This document shows, in pieces, positions 22,278 through 33,866 of a stretch of DNA of 64,000 nucleotides. Origin of the DNA: Rhipidocladum racemiflorum (taxonomy: Eukaryota; Streptophyta; Magnoliopsida; Poales; Poaceae); the NCBI GenBank assembly GCA_036346355.1, contig CM070580.1:27075374-27139373 (forward strand), in the 5' to 3' direction. The notes beneath the pieces are model-generated. The model was not told where the DNA came from, made no database searches, and was given only the letters and a program-made list of their open reading frames with translations. How positions within the stretch are numbered: position 1 is the stretch's first letter; each line of letters opens with the position of its first letter. A program made the translations under genes and the position numbers.

Positions 22278-22960
22278 ATAAGCTTCTAGATTTCTTCCTA
22301 TTTAGCTTATGAAAGTTTTCTGCATGAGTCACTGGTACATGGCTCTAGCATTTTTTAACCCAAATGGCATCTTCTTGTAGCAGTAGATTCCATATGGGGT
22401 AATGAAGGAAGTCTTCTTTTCATCTTCTCTTGCCTTGCTTATTTGATGATAACCTGAGTATGCATCCAGGAAACTCATCAGTTTGCAACCCGTTGTTGAG
22501 CCGACTAACTAGTCTATTCAGGGAAAAGAAAAATTATCTTTTGGATAAGCGGTATTTAGGCTGATGAAATCGACTCACATTCACCACTTACCATTTTCCT
22601 TCTTGATCATAACCGGGTTTGTAAGCCAATCTGAATGATCAACTTCATGAATAAAACTAGCCTTTAAGAATTTATCCAACTCTTATCGAATAGCTTCTTG
22701 TCGATTAGGAGTAAATTGTTGTAGCTTCTGCTTCACTGGTCATATTTCAGGTCAGATAGCTAACCTATGCTCTATTACCTCCCTTGGGACTCCAGGCAAG
22801 TCGGATGGTTTCCACGCAAACACATCTGTGTTAGCCTGGAGGAAGGCAATGAGCACGTCTTTCTATTTAGCATCCATTCCTGACCCTATCTAAACAGTTA
22901 CTCATTTACTTTCTCATTGGGTAGAGGATTTGCCTTTAACCTCTATGTCTTGCTTGGTTT
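22278..22960 (-). pseudogene. Element B pol: reverse transcriptase remnant
   Basis: The minus-strand translation with stops shows the RT landmarks. These are the LTNPVMIKKENGKW segment near 22.6 kb, LMSFLDAYSGYHQI, and KKTSFITPYGIYCYKKMPFG followed by LKNARAMYQ near 22.35 kb. It stops at EAYV, just where the catalytic YVDD motif should come. There it meets solo LTR 2, and RNase H resumes beyond the LTR. The catalytic motif and the RT connection are therefore deleted, not merely interrupted. Confidence 0.8.
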
Positions 22961-23072
22961 GTCAACCTTACAAAGTTTATCTATATCATCATAATTTCTC
23001 AATGGTAATTCATCGACAATCTCAAGCTATTTTGTATCATAATTTAGTGTAGCAATTTGATTACCTAGCGCA

Positions 23073-23444
23073 TTAATCACACCTTCTGGACTTAGGTATT
23101 TTGAGATTCTGGTAGGCATGATCAGTAATTGCCATAAATTTAATGAGTGAAGGTCTACCCAAAATGGCATTGTATGCTGATTCAAAATCAACAATCTGAA
23201 ATGAAATCAATTCCGTTCTAAAGTTACTGGCATCTCCAAAAGTGATAGGTAACACAATCTGTCCTATTAGAGTTACCGAAGGGCCAGGTATAACTACAAA
23301 AAGTGAATTTGTAATATGTCGGATTTTAGAACTGGGAATTTGCATTTCATCTAGAGTGTGGATGAAAAGTAAGTCTAAAGAACTTTCTTCATCAACTAGA
23401 ATTCTTCTTACCTTACAGTTACTAATAGTAGGAGATACTACCAA
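23073..23444 (-). pseudogene. Element B pol: protease remnant
   Basis: A 123-codon frame has the retropepsin layout: ILVDEESSLDLLFIHTLDEM, then YNAILGRPSLIKFMAITDHAY. The usual DGGSS active site reads DEESS here, so the glycines next to the catalytic Asp are lost. It sits between gag and RT on the minus strand. The family resemblance is clear, and function is unlikely. Confidence 0.8.
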
Positions 23445-23513
23445 AGGAAGTTTTCATTAAATTGACGTACCTTTTGGGTAGTCATCCCTGTTAAAGGTGA
23501 TCGCAACATCTGG

Positions 23514-23795
23514 CTACCTTGGAAAGTCTGGCCTTCTTGGTTGGATATCGATGTTATTTCTTCCCTCCAAGCAGACTTGAACTTCCTTTTCGAATAGTAC
23601 GAATAGGATTCCTCCAAAAATCATGTTGACACGATTATCAGGCTTCTGATAACCCATATTTTCATCTCTATCTACATCTTTGTTATTCAGACCTTCTAGT
23701 AGGGTTAGCATAGGACCCTTTCTAGAGTAAAATTCATCCATGCACCTTTGCCGTGTACGACAATTGCCCAATTCATGTCCTAGTGCGTTGTGCAA
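23514..23795 (-). pseudogene. Element B gag C-terminal segment
   Basis: This 93-codon frame lies between the gag core and the protease. It begins MHNALGHELGNCRTRQRCMDE, which occupies the place of the gag zinc-knuckle region (the CxxH...H...C pattern is recognisable but incomplete). It would normally be continuous with 24111-24560, and stops now separate the two. Confidence 0.5.
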
Positions 23796-24110
23796 AGGGC
23801 ACTATCATCCATTCCAACCATTTGAAGTGGAATTCTTAGGAATAAATTGATCACCTATCCGACCAGGTTTCTTCTTCCAAGGCGTCTTATTCTTGGAGTA
23901 CACATGTTGTTGAAAAACACCTACGACCTCCCTTTGAGAAATCTTTTTACCTTTTTTTTTTACTTTTACCTTCGCGGTCTTTAGGTGTGAAGGCTTTTTT
24001 TAAAGGTTTATCACCTTTGGAAATCTTCAAACTTGGTTGGGGGTGGTGTATGGCCCTTGTCAACCCTTGTCGACCATGCGGTTCCATTCAACCACCTCAT
24101 GAGTGTATGA

Positions 24111-24560
24111 CTACCAATCCGCTATATTAAAGAGTTCTGATATGGTAGATAGCGAATAAATGTTGAGGTCCTTCATGAAACGTTTGTAGTGTACAGTCTG
24201 CTTAAATGCACGTACAAAAGAATCATCAGATATGTTAGGAATTGTGTTACGAATATCCACAAATCTCTTAATAAATTGACATAAATTCTCGTCAAAAGTT
24301 TGACGAAGATGATGCATGTCATCTTCTTTACCAGGCTTACCATAATAACTTTTAAAATTATTTGAAATAGAATGGCATAAATTTTCCCAATTAAAAATGG
24401 TCCCTTTAGGTTGATTGAATAACCAAGTTCTTGCAGATCCTTTAAGGACAGTAGGAATATAATTTGCCATTGCCATCTCATCATCACCAGCAGTTTGGAT
24501 GACAGTGGTATATATTTGAAGGAATTCTGATAGATTTTGAGTTACATCATAGCTTTCCAA
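24111..24560 (-). pseudogene. Element B gag core
   Basis: This 149-codon minus-strand frame fits the retrotransposon gag domain: EFLQIYTTVIQTAGDDEMAM, LKGSARTWLFNQPKG, NWENLCHSISNNFKSYY and QFIKRFVDIRNTIPNI, in the usual order. Gag builds the virus-like particle. The frame is broken on both sides, and the N-terminal part lies at 25082-25660. Confidence 0.85.
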
Positions 24561-25081
24561 AGGACCTGTCTTGAATTTTTTAGACCAAGCAACGTTCCTG
24601 AGACCTAGAGAAAAGGCTTTGTATCATGTATATAATCCCAAACATGTTCATACGTTAGAAATTTGTTTGGCATATTCAGAAGAACAAGGTTGTCACTGAC
24701 AACGATTAGTATTTTCACCTGGGCCAAGCCTATCAAAAGCACGTCTCCTTCATGGCTCACTCCTTTGTTGGTGGTCAAAGTTCTGTTGACGCCAACCTAA
24801 TGAGGAGGAATGATCCACACAGGAATCAGTCAAAGAGGGAATATGCTCTATACTTTTGCAGCAGCTTCTTGCAGATCAGCAGCTAAGGATCTTATGAGTG
24901 GTATATTATCTCCATCCACGGGTTGATTTAAAATGGCATTAGTGAATATTCGGATTTCATCCACATGAGTTTCCTCTTACGAATTATTAGGAACCAAATT
25001 TAAATCCCTTACCACCAACCTTAGAACTTGCGACGTGATCATAAGAGCAGGTTGGGGGTGACTCCCTAAAGGATCCAGCCT

Positions 25082-25660
25082 TCACGAGATTTCTAGTTTG
25101 CTGTTATGGTATAGGTGTCTCGCCTCTTCCATAGCCTTTTGTTTTGTAATCAGGAGGATCTCACGTTTCTCCTGGGCGGCTTTCTCAACCCTCTCCTGGG
25201 CTTTGCGCTGTTCATGCTCTGCCCGTTGTACATCTATCTCTTCCGTGACTGCACAAATGCAGAATCTGGAGTTAACAAATGGGGTGAATACTCCCTCATC
25301 GGATGATGATGGGGTATAATTGAGTTCAAGATCTCGAAGAAAATCTTCTGAAGATGAATTCTCATAGATATTATTGTCGTTCTGATAAGTTCGAGCATTT
25401 TCGACTTCCATAGGACATATGTTCTAATTCTCTACCTCTGGAAAGGGGGCAGGTATGGAATCGCTCTTGCTTCCTGATTTTGCCTCAGGAAGTGGCGTTT
25501 TCACTGTGGCCTCACCTAGTTTGGATGAAGTCATTGACTGTGATAATTTTGCCTCAGTGACGTATTCGAAGTAGAAGCCACACTTACCTTCTTCCTCAAC
25601 GTAGTCATCGGCAGTTAGATGAGCGTAGTCGGCGAGATCAAATGTGTTTTCTTTATCCAT
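25082..25660 (-). pseudogene. Element B gag N-terminal region
   Basis: Two consecutive minus-strand frames (25660-25424 and 25411-25082) start about 70 bases inside the 5' LTR. The first begins MDKENTFDLADYAHLTADD and is acidic. The second ends in a charged helix (RAEHEQRKAQERVEKAAQEK) that would form a coiled coil. A stop at about 25.42 kb separates them. The position directly after the primer-binding site supports gag N-terminus. Sequence similarity in this part of gag is normally low. Confidence 0.6.
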
Positions 25661-25710
25661 CGCTTACAGCGACAACACATTACCTTTTCAATCTTGAGTT
25701 CTGACGCTGA

Positions 25711-25728
25711 CCTCCTTCTAGCGCCAAC
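25711..25728 (-). other. Primer-binding site of element B
   Basis: On the minus strand, GTTGGCGCTAGAAGGAGG follows the 5' LTR directly. It has the TTGGCGC start shared with the site of element C and is the expected tRNA-complementary site. Confidence 0.75.
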
Positions 25729-26347
25729 TGTCGATGTTCAAGACCTAGGGGTCCCTAGATCGAGCTTACGAAAGTGATTAGGGTTGACTTTGTCTAAGAA
25801 ATCGGATATTAAAAAGAGTAGGAAATAGAATTGCTCTTTATTTAGTCACACGCTTTGACAGAGTACAAATTGATGGCAGACTCCCTATTTATAGTGATTA
25901 GAGGCGCCTTTGTCTAAGAAATCAGAGATTAAAAAGAGTAGGAAATGGGCTTGCTCGTTATTTAGTCACACACTTCTTGCTATCGACCCTCGTCCTCCAT
26001 CATTGCGTAAACTCCCTATTTATAGCGGGTGAAGGGATGACGGTTGTCATTTTCCAAAAGGTGTCTTCTCGCCAAAAGGTGTTTCCTCATCGGGAGGCGT
26101 CTTTTCATAAGGAATAACTTCCAATCAGTTGTTTGTAACTGTCAAAGAGAGTGTCATCCACGCTAGTTTTATGCGAAAATAACTGCCTCTCCGACCAGTT
26201 TCAAGTTGAGGCGAAGACTATTTAATGCTCGACCAGTTTGCTGGTTGGAGCAATTGAATAGGTTATTCCCAACCTGCGTATACTTAACTGGTCGGGTAAC
26301 GAAGATATACTTTATCTCCGGCCAGTTTAACAAGCTAGTCGGGGAAA
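25729..26347 (-). repeat. 5' LTR of element B with an internal duplication
   Basis: This LTR is homologous to 3721-4329. Unlike the left copy, it contains two tandem versions of a roughly 120-bp block, about 25777-25881 and 25899-26030. Each includes TTTGTCTAAGAAATC, AAAAAGAGTAGGAAAT, TTATTTAGTCACAC and CTCCCTATTTATAG. The TATA box on the minus strand (CTATAAATAGGGAG) is therefore present twice. The outer end is placed at GGGGAAA and is approximate. Confidence 0.8.
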
Positions 26348-28165
26348 TTTTTTTCACGTGACTAAATTTAACTCTGGTTGAAGTTGTAACCAGATAATGA
26401 TTCTTGAGTTTTATCTTCTCTTGTGGGCTTCTTTTATTTATAAGCCTGTAGACCTAAAAAATTGTTTAAAATATATTAATCATTATGACAATAAAGCTCT
26501 CTTGCACTGGTACGAAATTTTCAATGGAGCAATAATACGTATATGTGCTATTTTTGTCTTGTAGAATCGGAATTAAGCGTGTATACTAGATCATAAGTAG
26601 GTGATGTAAAATATGATAGGTAGAGTTCCAATCGGGCACTAGATATATTGGTTCCGTTTTATAGATGCTGGGATATGATGATAAAAAATAAGAGAAATCT
26701 AGATGAAAGGAACATCTCCAAGCTTAAGGACAGGCTGGACAGGCTCAAGAATATGTCCCTTAAAGCAAGCACCACTTGTTTGATATGATTGATATCAAGT
26801 AGGACAGTATTTTTTTATAGAAAAAGGTTATATATAAAAAATATTTTGTACTCTCGAGAGTAGTTACTCTTATCTCTAAAATACCACTCAAACGAACTTG
26901 AAATGCTCCTTTATCACTTTGGATACATTCATATACTAGTTATAAGATATTCCAATGAGATCCACATGAAAAAATTGTAAGGGACTATATAGTTTTTAGC
27001 GTATTTTGCAAATACCTTAATATATGCATATAAAAAAGAGTATGTCTAAAAAGTGTACATACCACATCTGAAAAAATATAAATACCACCTAGATGATCTT
27101 GTATACTTGTATACTATATATACATACCACCCGTTACACGAGATACTCTCTACGTTGTGAAATACGGGCATTCCCTCAATTTTTCCTACCGATGTACTTA
27201 AAACACTAACAAAGTTGCTCATGTCCTTTCCTTTTTCCTTTTTTGTTTTGTTTGCTTGCTCTTGATTTGAGAATTTTATATCATTGCGGTGAAACTACAC
27301 AACCGCGTCCTCCGCGTCTATTAACAGTATATTGCAACAACTTCGAAGTTGCGTTTCAAAGCTAGAGAACATATTCCAAACTTCAGTATTGCTTTAGCGA
27401 TGTGGAAGCTGAACTCGAGCTTTGGTTTGGACACTACATGAGCATATTTAACCAGTTGTTTAGAACTTGTGTTGTTAATGCAATGTGTCGGAATCATCAC
27501 AGCATCGGCTAAAAGAATTACTAAAAGTGAAGAATAAGAACACGGTGCAATGACTTTTACGCATGCTTGCATAGTTAATTGCTCGATCAAGCAAACTTTA
27601 ACAACCACAAAGCTGATGAAGGGAACTTTGCACTGCATGGTACTTGCTGTTCCTCCTTTTCAGCATCAATCCTACCACTGTTGGTTCCAATGATAAAGCA
27701 AGCAAAGAACCTAAGGGCTTTCCATGATGACTAAATTTTGATAAACAAGAAAAGTTTTACAACATGTGGATTGGCTAGAGTACATAATTTGGATGAAGCA
27801 TCTGATCTGAGTGACTTGTTGCAGAGCTAAACTAAAGGTAGTATAATGATTGGGGGTTATGTGCTAATCTTATCAACATTAACTTCGAAAAGAAAGCTTG
27901 TGTGTAGGTACACGAAAGTATTTGCCTTAGTTTTAGCAGGCACCAACCTTTGCCGATTTAAAAATAAAATTTGTATGGAAAGGTCTACTAATTGCGGCAA
28001 ACTTAGAAAGTACTGGACAATTCTTATGCTGCAAGTGTATGATTAGAGAAGAGCTCTTCTACGGTACATTAAATTTAATATAAAATTAGTTAGTATTTAT
28101 TTATATTTTCTCTGGTAGTATAGTAGTAAAAATACTCTTAACAAATCAATAGCTAGATTTGATTT
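26348..28165. other. Intergenic AT-rich DNA, nothing recognised
   Basis: Short frames occur on both strands (the longest is 105 codons, 27638-27321 minus), but none has a recognisable motif. No long repeat with clear ends is visible. Confidence 0.5.
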
Positions 28166-28173
28166 CTACTATC

Positions 28174-28341
28174 CAGGGGCGGAGCTAGCCCAGGCTCAAG
28201 CCCCGGGTTGGGCCAGCTGATCTTAGATTAAATATCTGTTTTCAATGATTTTTCAATAATTTTTCGTAAAATTTTAGTGAGCTTTCGGTACCAGGCCTCG
28301 GGCTACAGCCTACTTTGCCCGGGGCCTAGATCCGCACTCTG
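28174..28341. mobile_element. hAT-type MITE, target duplication CTACTATC
   Basis: The 168-bp element starts CAGGGGCGGAGCTAGCCC and ends GGCCTAGATCCGCACTCTG, giving imperfect terminal inverted repeats (CAGnGnGCGGAnCTAG). The 8-bp CTACTATC lies directly on both sides (28166-28173 and 28342-28349). An 8-bp duplication and CAG ends are the marks of the hAT superfamily. Elements beginning CAGGGGCGGAGCTAG are common in grass genomes. There is no coding capacity, so it would depend on a transposase elsewhere. Confidence 0.9.
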
Positions 28342-29207
28342 CTACTATCTATGGTATACTATGCATTTCTCTTAAAAGAAACCGAATTAGAACATATTTC
28401 TGTGCCAGGAGGATCCATAAAGACCGTACATTACAATATTGCATGAACAATGATGATATGCACGTGAGAATATATAGAGACGTGATGACGACTCTGCACA
28501 ATAGAATACTTGAATCAGAGGAGTGTGGCCATTAACATAGTGACAAAAAGGATTACAAAGGTCTTCCCTAAAGAAATTTTTGGATGAACTATTTAATTTA
28601 GTTAACATTATCAAGAAGAATACGCGCACAACCGAAGAAAGATCATCAGTTAATTTCTAGCTGAATATGACAGATATCTGCACACAAATTAAACCCGGGT
28701 GCTAGTTAGTGAGAGGAGCAATTTGGACGATGCACCAGGACTTCATCGTCACAATGCAATGGAATTTTTTGTAAACATCATTACTGCAAGAGTTAAATTT
28801 CTTATTTTGCCTATAGGTGTGCAAATGTGGGTTTCCCCTAACCTGGTGAATTAAAATGGATTAGAGAGCCTCGTAGCTATACCGTAGGAAAAGGATATCA
28901 CCAAGTTAAAGGCCACTTATCCACGCGACGTACGTCAATCTTCATGATTACTCAGCTGGCTACATAGCTGACAATTACAGCCGTTCATGCATGCAAGAAA
29001 GTAGCCAAAGATATTTGCCTCCTCCTACCAATGACGTATGCATATGGATATTTAGGAGTCGACGTCGATGGAACACAGCAAGACTCGTACACAGTAGTTC
29101 CTATTAAACTACTCGATCCCCTGCCACGAGCACCTCGTCTAGCTACTTTTATACTATTATTAATAATAGATATTATATTAATTTTTATGCTAGCTAATGC
29201 TTGCCAG

Positions 29208-29575
29208 CAGGTTAACAAAACTGTTTTCGAATTGAAAATCGAGGTCCCGAGGTACCGGTTTTTTGCGAAAATCGTAAAAAACCGAAGAGTTTCGAAACCG
29301 AGCGTTTGAACAAAAAAAATTCAAAATAGATTTAAAAAAAAATGAAAATCGATTGGTTTTCTAGAAAAACCGGTCGACGACTTGAACCTTTTGGGCGGTC
29401 GATTTTTGGAGCGGTTTTCGAAGTTTTCACCGGTTTACATCGCATAATTTTTTTTCAAAATTTTAAATTTTTTTTGAATTAGACCGGTTTACCAACCGGT
29501 TTAGGGTTTCAAACCGGCTTGATACGGTCGAGAACCGCAGTTTTCGAGTGGTTTTCGTCGGTTTTGTGAACCCTG
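29208..29575. mobile_element. hAT-type MITE rich in ACCGGTTT motifs, target duplication CTTGCCA(G/T)
   Basis: The 368-bp element has the inverted ends CAGGTTAACAAAAC and GTTTTGTGAACCCTG. It is flanked by CTTGCCAG (29200-29207) and CTTGCCAT (29576-29583), a 7-of-8 target duplication. The interior is full of short CGGTTTT and ACCGGT motifs and A or T runs. The 8-bp duplication and CAG termini support a non-autonomous hAT element. It carries no gene. Confidence 0.8.
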
Positions 29576-29699
29576 CTTGCCATGCAATGCGGAGCATTAA
29601 CCAGTAGTTCATCTGCTGCTTAGGACGCCTTTCCCCCTTTATTAATATTTTTTAAAACTAAGGGTAGGAACTATGCCATTCATTTTAAAAAAGAGAATA

Positions 29700-30269
29700 C
29701 AACGATTCATCTGCCTCACTAGTGTGCCGCTTCACCGGAAACCCCGTCATCCCCGAAGGAGCGGGGACTGACCGCCTCTCTCGACGCAGGGAGCAAACAT
29801 CTGTAGGCCAGATTCGGTCTAGCTACGACGGGAGGAAGCAGCGTTGGCCCCAACACATCGGCACAGCACCACATCGACGCCCGAGTCAAACGGATCTGGA
29901 GGGGAACCCTGTAGATCTGGAACTCACCTGGATCTTGTGCCCTAGGTAGTAGAAGGTTCTCATGCAGCTTTGTACCACAAGCCGTGCCGTCTCCACCGCT
30001 CGTCGCCGTCCTTGAGCTCGGCGACGGAGACAACAGCTACCTCCTCCCATGCTGTCTCCCCCAACGCGCCTCCTCCTGCGCCGATTTAGTCGCCAAAACG
30101 CAGAAATATGGAGGAAAGGATGCTGTGAAAAGCCTCACCGCCGCCGTCGACCTGCTGGCGACAGCGACGAGGTAGAAGAAGTGAGGGGAGATGCCCTTGG
30201 CGAAGAAATGCGGTGTTGCCTCCAAAGTCGCCTTTGGGGTGCCTTCAAAGATCCAGCTATCGAATTTCA
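29700..30269. other. GC-rich segment next to a CACTA-like end
   Basis: About 0.55 kb of GC-rich DNA with open but unrecognised frames on both strands (30033-29719 minus, 30049-30333 plus). It contrasts with the AT-rich surroundings. Such segments occur inside grass CACTA elements, and a CACTA-like terminus follows at 30270. The link is only positional, and no protein is identified. Confidence 0.3.
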
Positions 30270-30347
30270 CACTAGTATAGAAAATCTTATTATAGATGGT
30301 TCACAAACGTCATCGCAGACGGTTTTTAAATAGAACTGTCTGTGATG
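30270..30347. mobile_element. CACTA-like terminus and subterminal hairpin
   Basis: The segment starts CACTAGTATAGAAAATC, close to the usual CACTA terminal repeat. About 40 bases in it has a hairpin (CATCGCAGACGGTT pairing with AACTGTCTGTGATG, 30310-30347). Subterminal repeats of this type are typical of grass CACTA elements. No second end or 3-bp target duplication was found, so this is a fragment or an element whose other end has decayed. Confidence 0.45.
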
Positions 30348-33300
30348 TTGTCACTGTTCCCATGGTGCGAGCGCGAAGAACAAGTCTATGCGTTCTAGAA
30401 GCGCACTATTCGCATGGTGCGCGTGCGCGCGCGTGCATCAGACGAACAACGACGATCGATCACGCCCTCGTCGAACGCGTGAGCACTCTCAGTCTCAGCT
30501 CGCCGGAGGGAGGGAGGCCGGCCGGCTGCTATGCGTATGAACGCTTCTTTATTGAACATGTCAAATATCCCTCAGACGAGCCACTGACAGGGAAGCCAAC
30601 ATACAATTGAATAAGCTAGTATAATACCAAACAGGGCTCGTCCGTCAACCTCACATAGATCTCCCACTTGTCTTGTAATGCATCGGTGGTGCCGCTTATC
30701 TTTGATTTTAAGAAGAAGAAGAATCAAGCTTCAAATCCATTCAAATAATCCACGACCTCAATCGATCGCCACAGATACAACATTTATGGCCTTGATGTTG
30801 CAAATGTACGTGATCCATGACTGCTCCATTAATTCTGGGCGTAATGCAAGACTAATGATGGATAATGCAGTGTGGTCTGGTCTGCTAATTGCTCGCTAGC
30901 TTAGCCGCGCCGAAGCGTCTTTTGACTCGAATCGCTTTATCAATCTTTAGACCGTTCCAAATGGGCAGAGCTATGCACGACTTAACCGTAGTTTAATTCA
31001 TCGTCCTTGGCACGTAGTACTGGCCTGACGCAGCTTTTGGACTGGATGTGGGCCCCGCACCTGACCCGGGTCGACTCGTGGCGCTAGAATTTCTAGACTC
31101 CAAGCGACCTCTAGTCAAACGCGAGCATCGTCCAGATGCGCGAGGGGGTCAAAATTAATTGATCCGTGCTGGAAGCTTTTGTTCATGGAGACAAATGATT
31201 AGGACAGAGCGTGTGGGACTCGAGCGAGCATTGGTACCGGACGATGTGTATGTGTTGACCTTTTGGGTGGCGAGTTTGGTGCCAGCTGATGATGCATGCT
31301 AGCTACTCCCCCAAAAAAATGACACTATAGTTCGCTTGATCACGATGCGTTTCTTCTATGGGCAAATTAAGGTCCTTGAAGGAGTGTTTGTGTCGATGTA
31401 AGCATGCATGTATGAGCTTTTAGAAGATTTTGGGGAGATTAATTGTTTCTGAATTATTAGTGATGCAGAAAAAAAGTTAATCGGATCGACCATCCGCCTT
31501 TAATTAGTTTGAAAATACCACTCGTGACTGAACCATCTGAATAGAAAGTGGGTTACATATATCATTATAGACCTCGGCATCTGACCCAGGCATGGGGCCA
31601 ATACAGTGGACATAATTCATATGTCAATCGAAACCGATTCCACAAACTTTGGTAGATTCAACTTCAACTTCAATTTTTTTAATAATTACTTATGAGACTT
31701 TTTTTAGCACATACCTCTTATCTCAAGTTTTTGATCAAACTAATCTATTGACATAAGCTGTTTATGGGCGAAAAGTGAGTTGTTTGGGTCCTGGAGGAGG
31801 GAGAACTGCAAGTTTTCAGAGCCGAGAACTTCACTTCACACCTGAAAAATCCCGATTGGAAAGAGAGAAACTTGACACGCTATAATGACAGGCGAGGACG
31901 AGCGATCCCCGTTAGCTACAATTCTATATCTTCTTTTTTTACCCCTTAGATTTGCCTTATCACTACAGCCACGGATTGAGCGAAAGCCACCCAAATGAAG
32001 ATCAGATCACGAAATCATTCTACGATCGATCGTTGAGGCGCTCGAAACGCCTCGTACTTGTTACATTGTTAAGACAATTCCTTTTGCTTCATTTCTGCTG
32101 CCAAACTTTTTATAATATTTATCGAAAACTATACAAAATCTTTGTGCCAAAGCTGTGTCGTGCCTGTGTCATGCCTGTTAACCCTATAGCGTATCGTGCC
32201 GGCCCAAACATGATCCTTCGAGGTATGTTGTGCCGTACCGCCCATCGTATCTGGCTGCCAGGCTCAGCACAGCTCTTTAACAATCGTGCCATATCAATTT
32301 GACCCATATGCATGTGTGTCATGCCGTGCCACATGCCAGCCAAAAAAGCCCAACCTAATGCCTTAGTCTATATCCATGTAGTAATAATAATAGTATCATG
32401 TAGTAACCTCCATAGAAAAAGAATAAAAATATGGCGCATCCATTAGTCTGCAGGAAAAAAAAATGAACAAACATGCGTGTAACAATAACAACAGTTTTAG
32501 GCGTGCATTTGGTCCTCTCAGCCGTATGCAGTTGAACATTGAAACATCAGGTACAAACAAAATTTGTTTTCTTCTGTACGCTCTACTGTTTCATTCCTGC
32601 ACAATCTGCTAAAGAATATCGTTTTGCATTACATGCGGTTAAAATTTCTAAACTTAGCTATTAATTGCTTTCTCAATAATTAGATTGAACATGTAAAGTT
32701 GGTATGGGTAGACTTGTCTAAAAAAACTCATAAAAGTATAATTTTCTTCGGTTTTATAAATTTATTATAACCTAAATTGATGATCAAAATTACGTTTTAC
32801 GGGCTGTAGCCTGTACCAATGTCTAAGCCGGTATTCTTTCGTGATTAGAGGGAGTAAATGTGAGGACACCTGTATGACAACCATAGGTTTTCTCTAACTC
32901 TCTTGCATACAAAAGTCAAGCTGAGAGAATTAAACGTCTTGTCTTTCTAGATGAAAAAGAACAGCCAGCCTGAAGAATCCCGATTTCTGTTGTGCAACTG
33001 CAACTGCAAAAGGCAACTATATGTTGCAAAAGCTACTATATGTGCTACGATGTCCTGCGAGAGTGCACGGAGTCTCCAATAAAGTGATATCTCCCCAGAT
33101 CGCGAGATGTAGCAGTCCAAGACATTGTGGCAATTGATCCTGAGATGTATCTGGTGTTGGTGTAAACTCATATTTCTTGCATGGACCTGAGCAGTTCAAA
33201 AGACTAACAGACGGCTTGGATCTCGGAGTGTGTCCTAATCTCATTGCACTCTATAGCAGCCTGCGAATATAATCTCTCTTCTTTTCAAATTAGAATAAAC

Positions 33301-33698
33301 CAAGTGGGTCATGAATGGACATACTAGAAGGTCAAATGTTGAAGATATGTAGAAGGGGGTCATTATAATTTATTTGACTCGAAACAAATTTTGTTTTGTT
33401 TTTTTGACTCGAGACAAAATCGAGTTGATATATCAGTTTGACTGCACATACTTCTGACGTACGTCCGTATGGAAGAAGCTAAAAAAATTTCTAGAATGTG
33501 TCTAATTGCAGAGACTAGAAAATTATAGTACGACATTAGTCGCAGCTTTGTTATTTAGTGGGTGATGCTTTGACTGATGGCCTTATTTCGAGCATCATGG
33601 TGGTCAAACTCGACAGTGCGTACAACAAGACACAAGAACTGACCGGTGATTAACAACCACCGATAGGCCATAGCAGAAGTTATTTAGATTATCAGAAA
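30348..33698. other. Intergenic DNA, no gene recognised
   Basis: Mixed composition with several short unsupported frames. A repeat-like patch occurs at 32140-32340 (listed separately). Nothing in the remaining stretch has protein or RNA-gene character that I can support. Confidence 0.45.
32140..32340. repeat. Degenerate CGTGCC-rich repeat patch
   Basis: About 200 bp with many copies of TGCCGTGCC, TCGTGCC and TCATGCC in both spacing and phase variants, including GGCACGA on the other strand. It resembles the internal part of a repetitive grass element. The ends are not visible. Confidence 0.4.
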
Positions 33699-33718
33699 GG
33701 GGGGGGGGGGGGGGGGGG
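33699..33718. repeat. Poly-G run of 20
   Basis: A run of 20 G bases lies between AGAAA and AAGGCAGG. Such tracts are unstable and error-prone in sequencing, so the length is uncertain. Confidence 0.8.
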
Positions 33719-33777
33719 AAGGCAGGATTAGATTAGTTTCGCCAACCCAGTCGAAGCAAAAACACCATTCCCCTCTA

Positions 33778-33866
33778 GGGCTCATTTTGAATGCAGAATT
33801 TTCATAGGAATCTCGTACAAATCTTCAGAAATTTCTTCGTGGATCTTGTAACCCAAACCGGCCCTT
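33778..33866. mobile_element. Possible Tourist-like MITE remnant
   Basis: The left side reads AGGGCTCATTTTGAATGC and the right side ACCCAAACCGGCCCTTA, giving weak inverted ends (AGGGCnnnTTT). Repeated AGGAATTTC-like words, common in such elements, are seen between them. The flanking triplets do not match well, so the call is weak. Confidence 0.3.

Larger units (their letters stand above)
3721..26347 (-). mobile_element. Element B: old Tat-type Ty3/gypsy retrotransposon, interrupted by nested insertions
   Basis: Two direct repeats starting TGTCGATGTTCAAGAC (3721 and 25729) bound a minus-strand gag, protease, RT, RNase H, integrase set. That domain order is Ty3/gypsy. The primer-binding site next to the right repeat marks it as the 5' LTR. 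The interior is cut by solo LTR 1 (4677-17886, itself holding element A) and solo LTR 2 (19901-22272). Many stops, frameshifts and clearly diverged LTRs make this the oldest layer. I found no matching target duplication: GTATG precedes the left end, and the right end is not sharply defined. Confidence 0.85.

Noticed and set aside
31303..31330. TACTCCCCCAAAAAAATGACAC as a Stowaway MITE end
   Set aside because: No matching inverted end with a TA duplication was found nearby.
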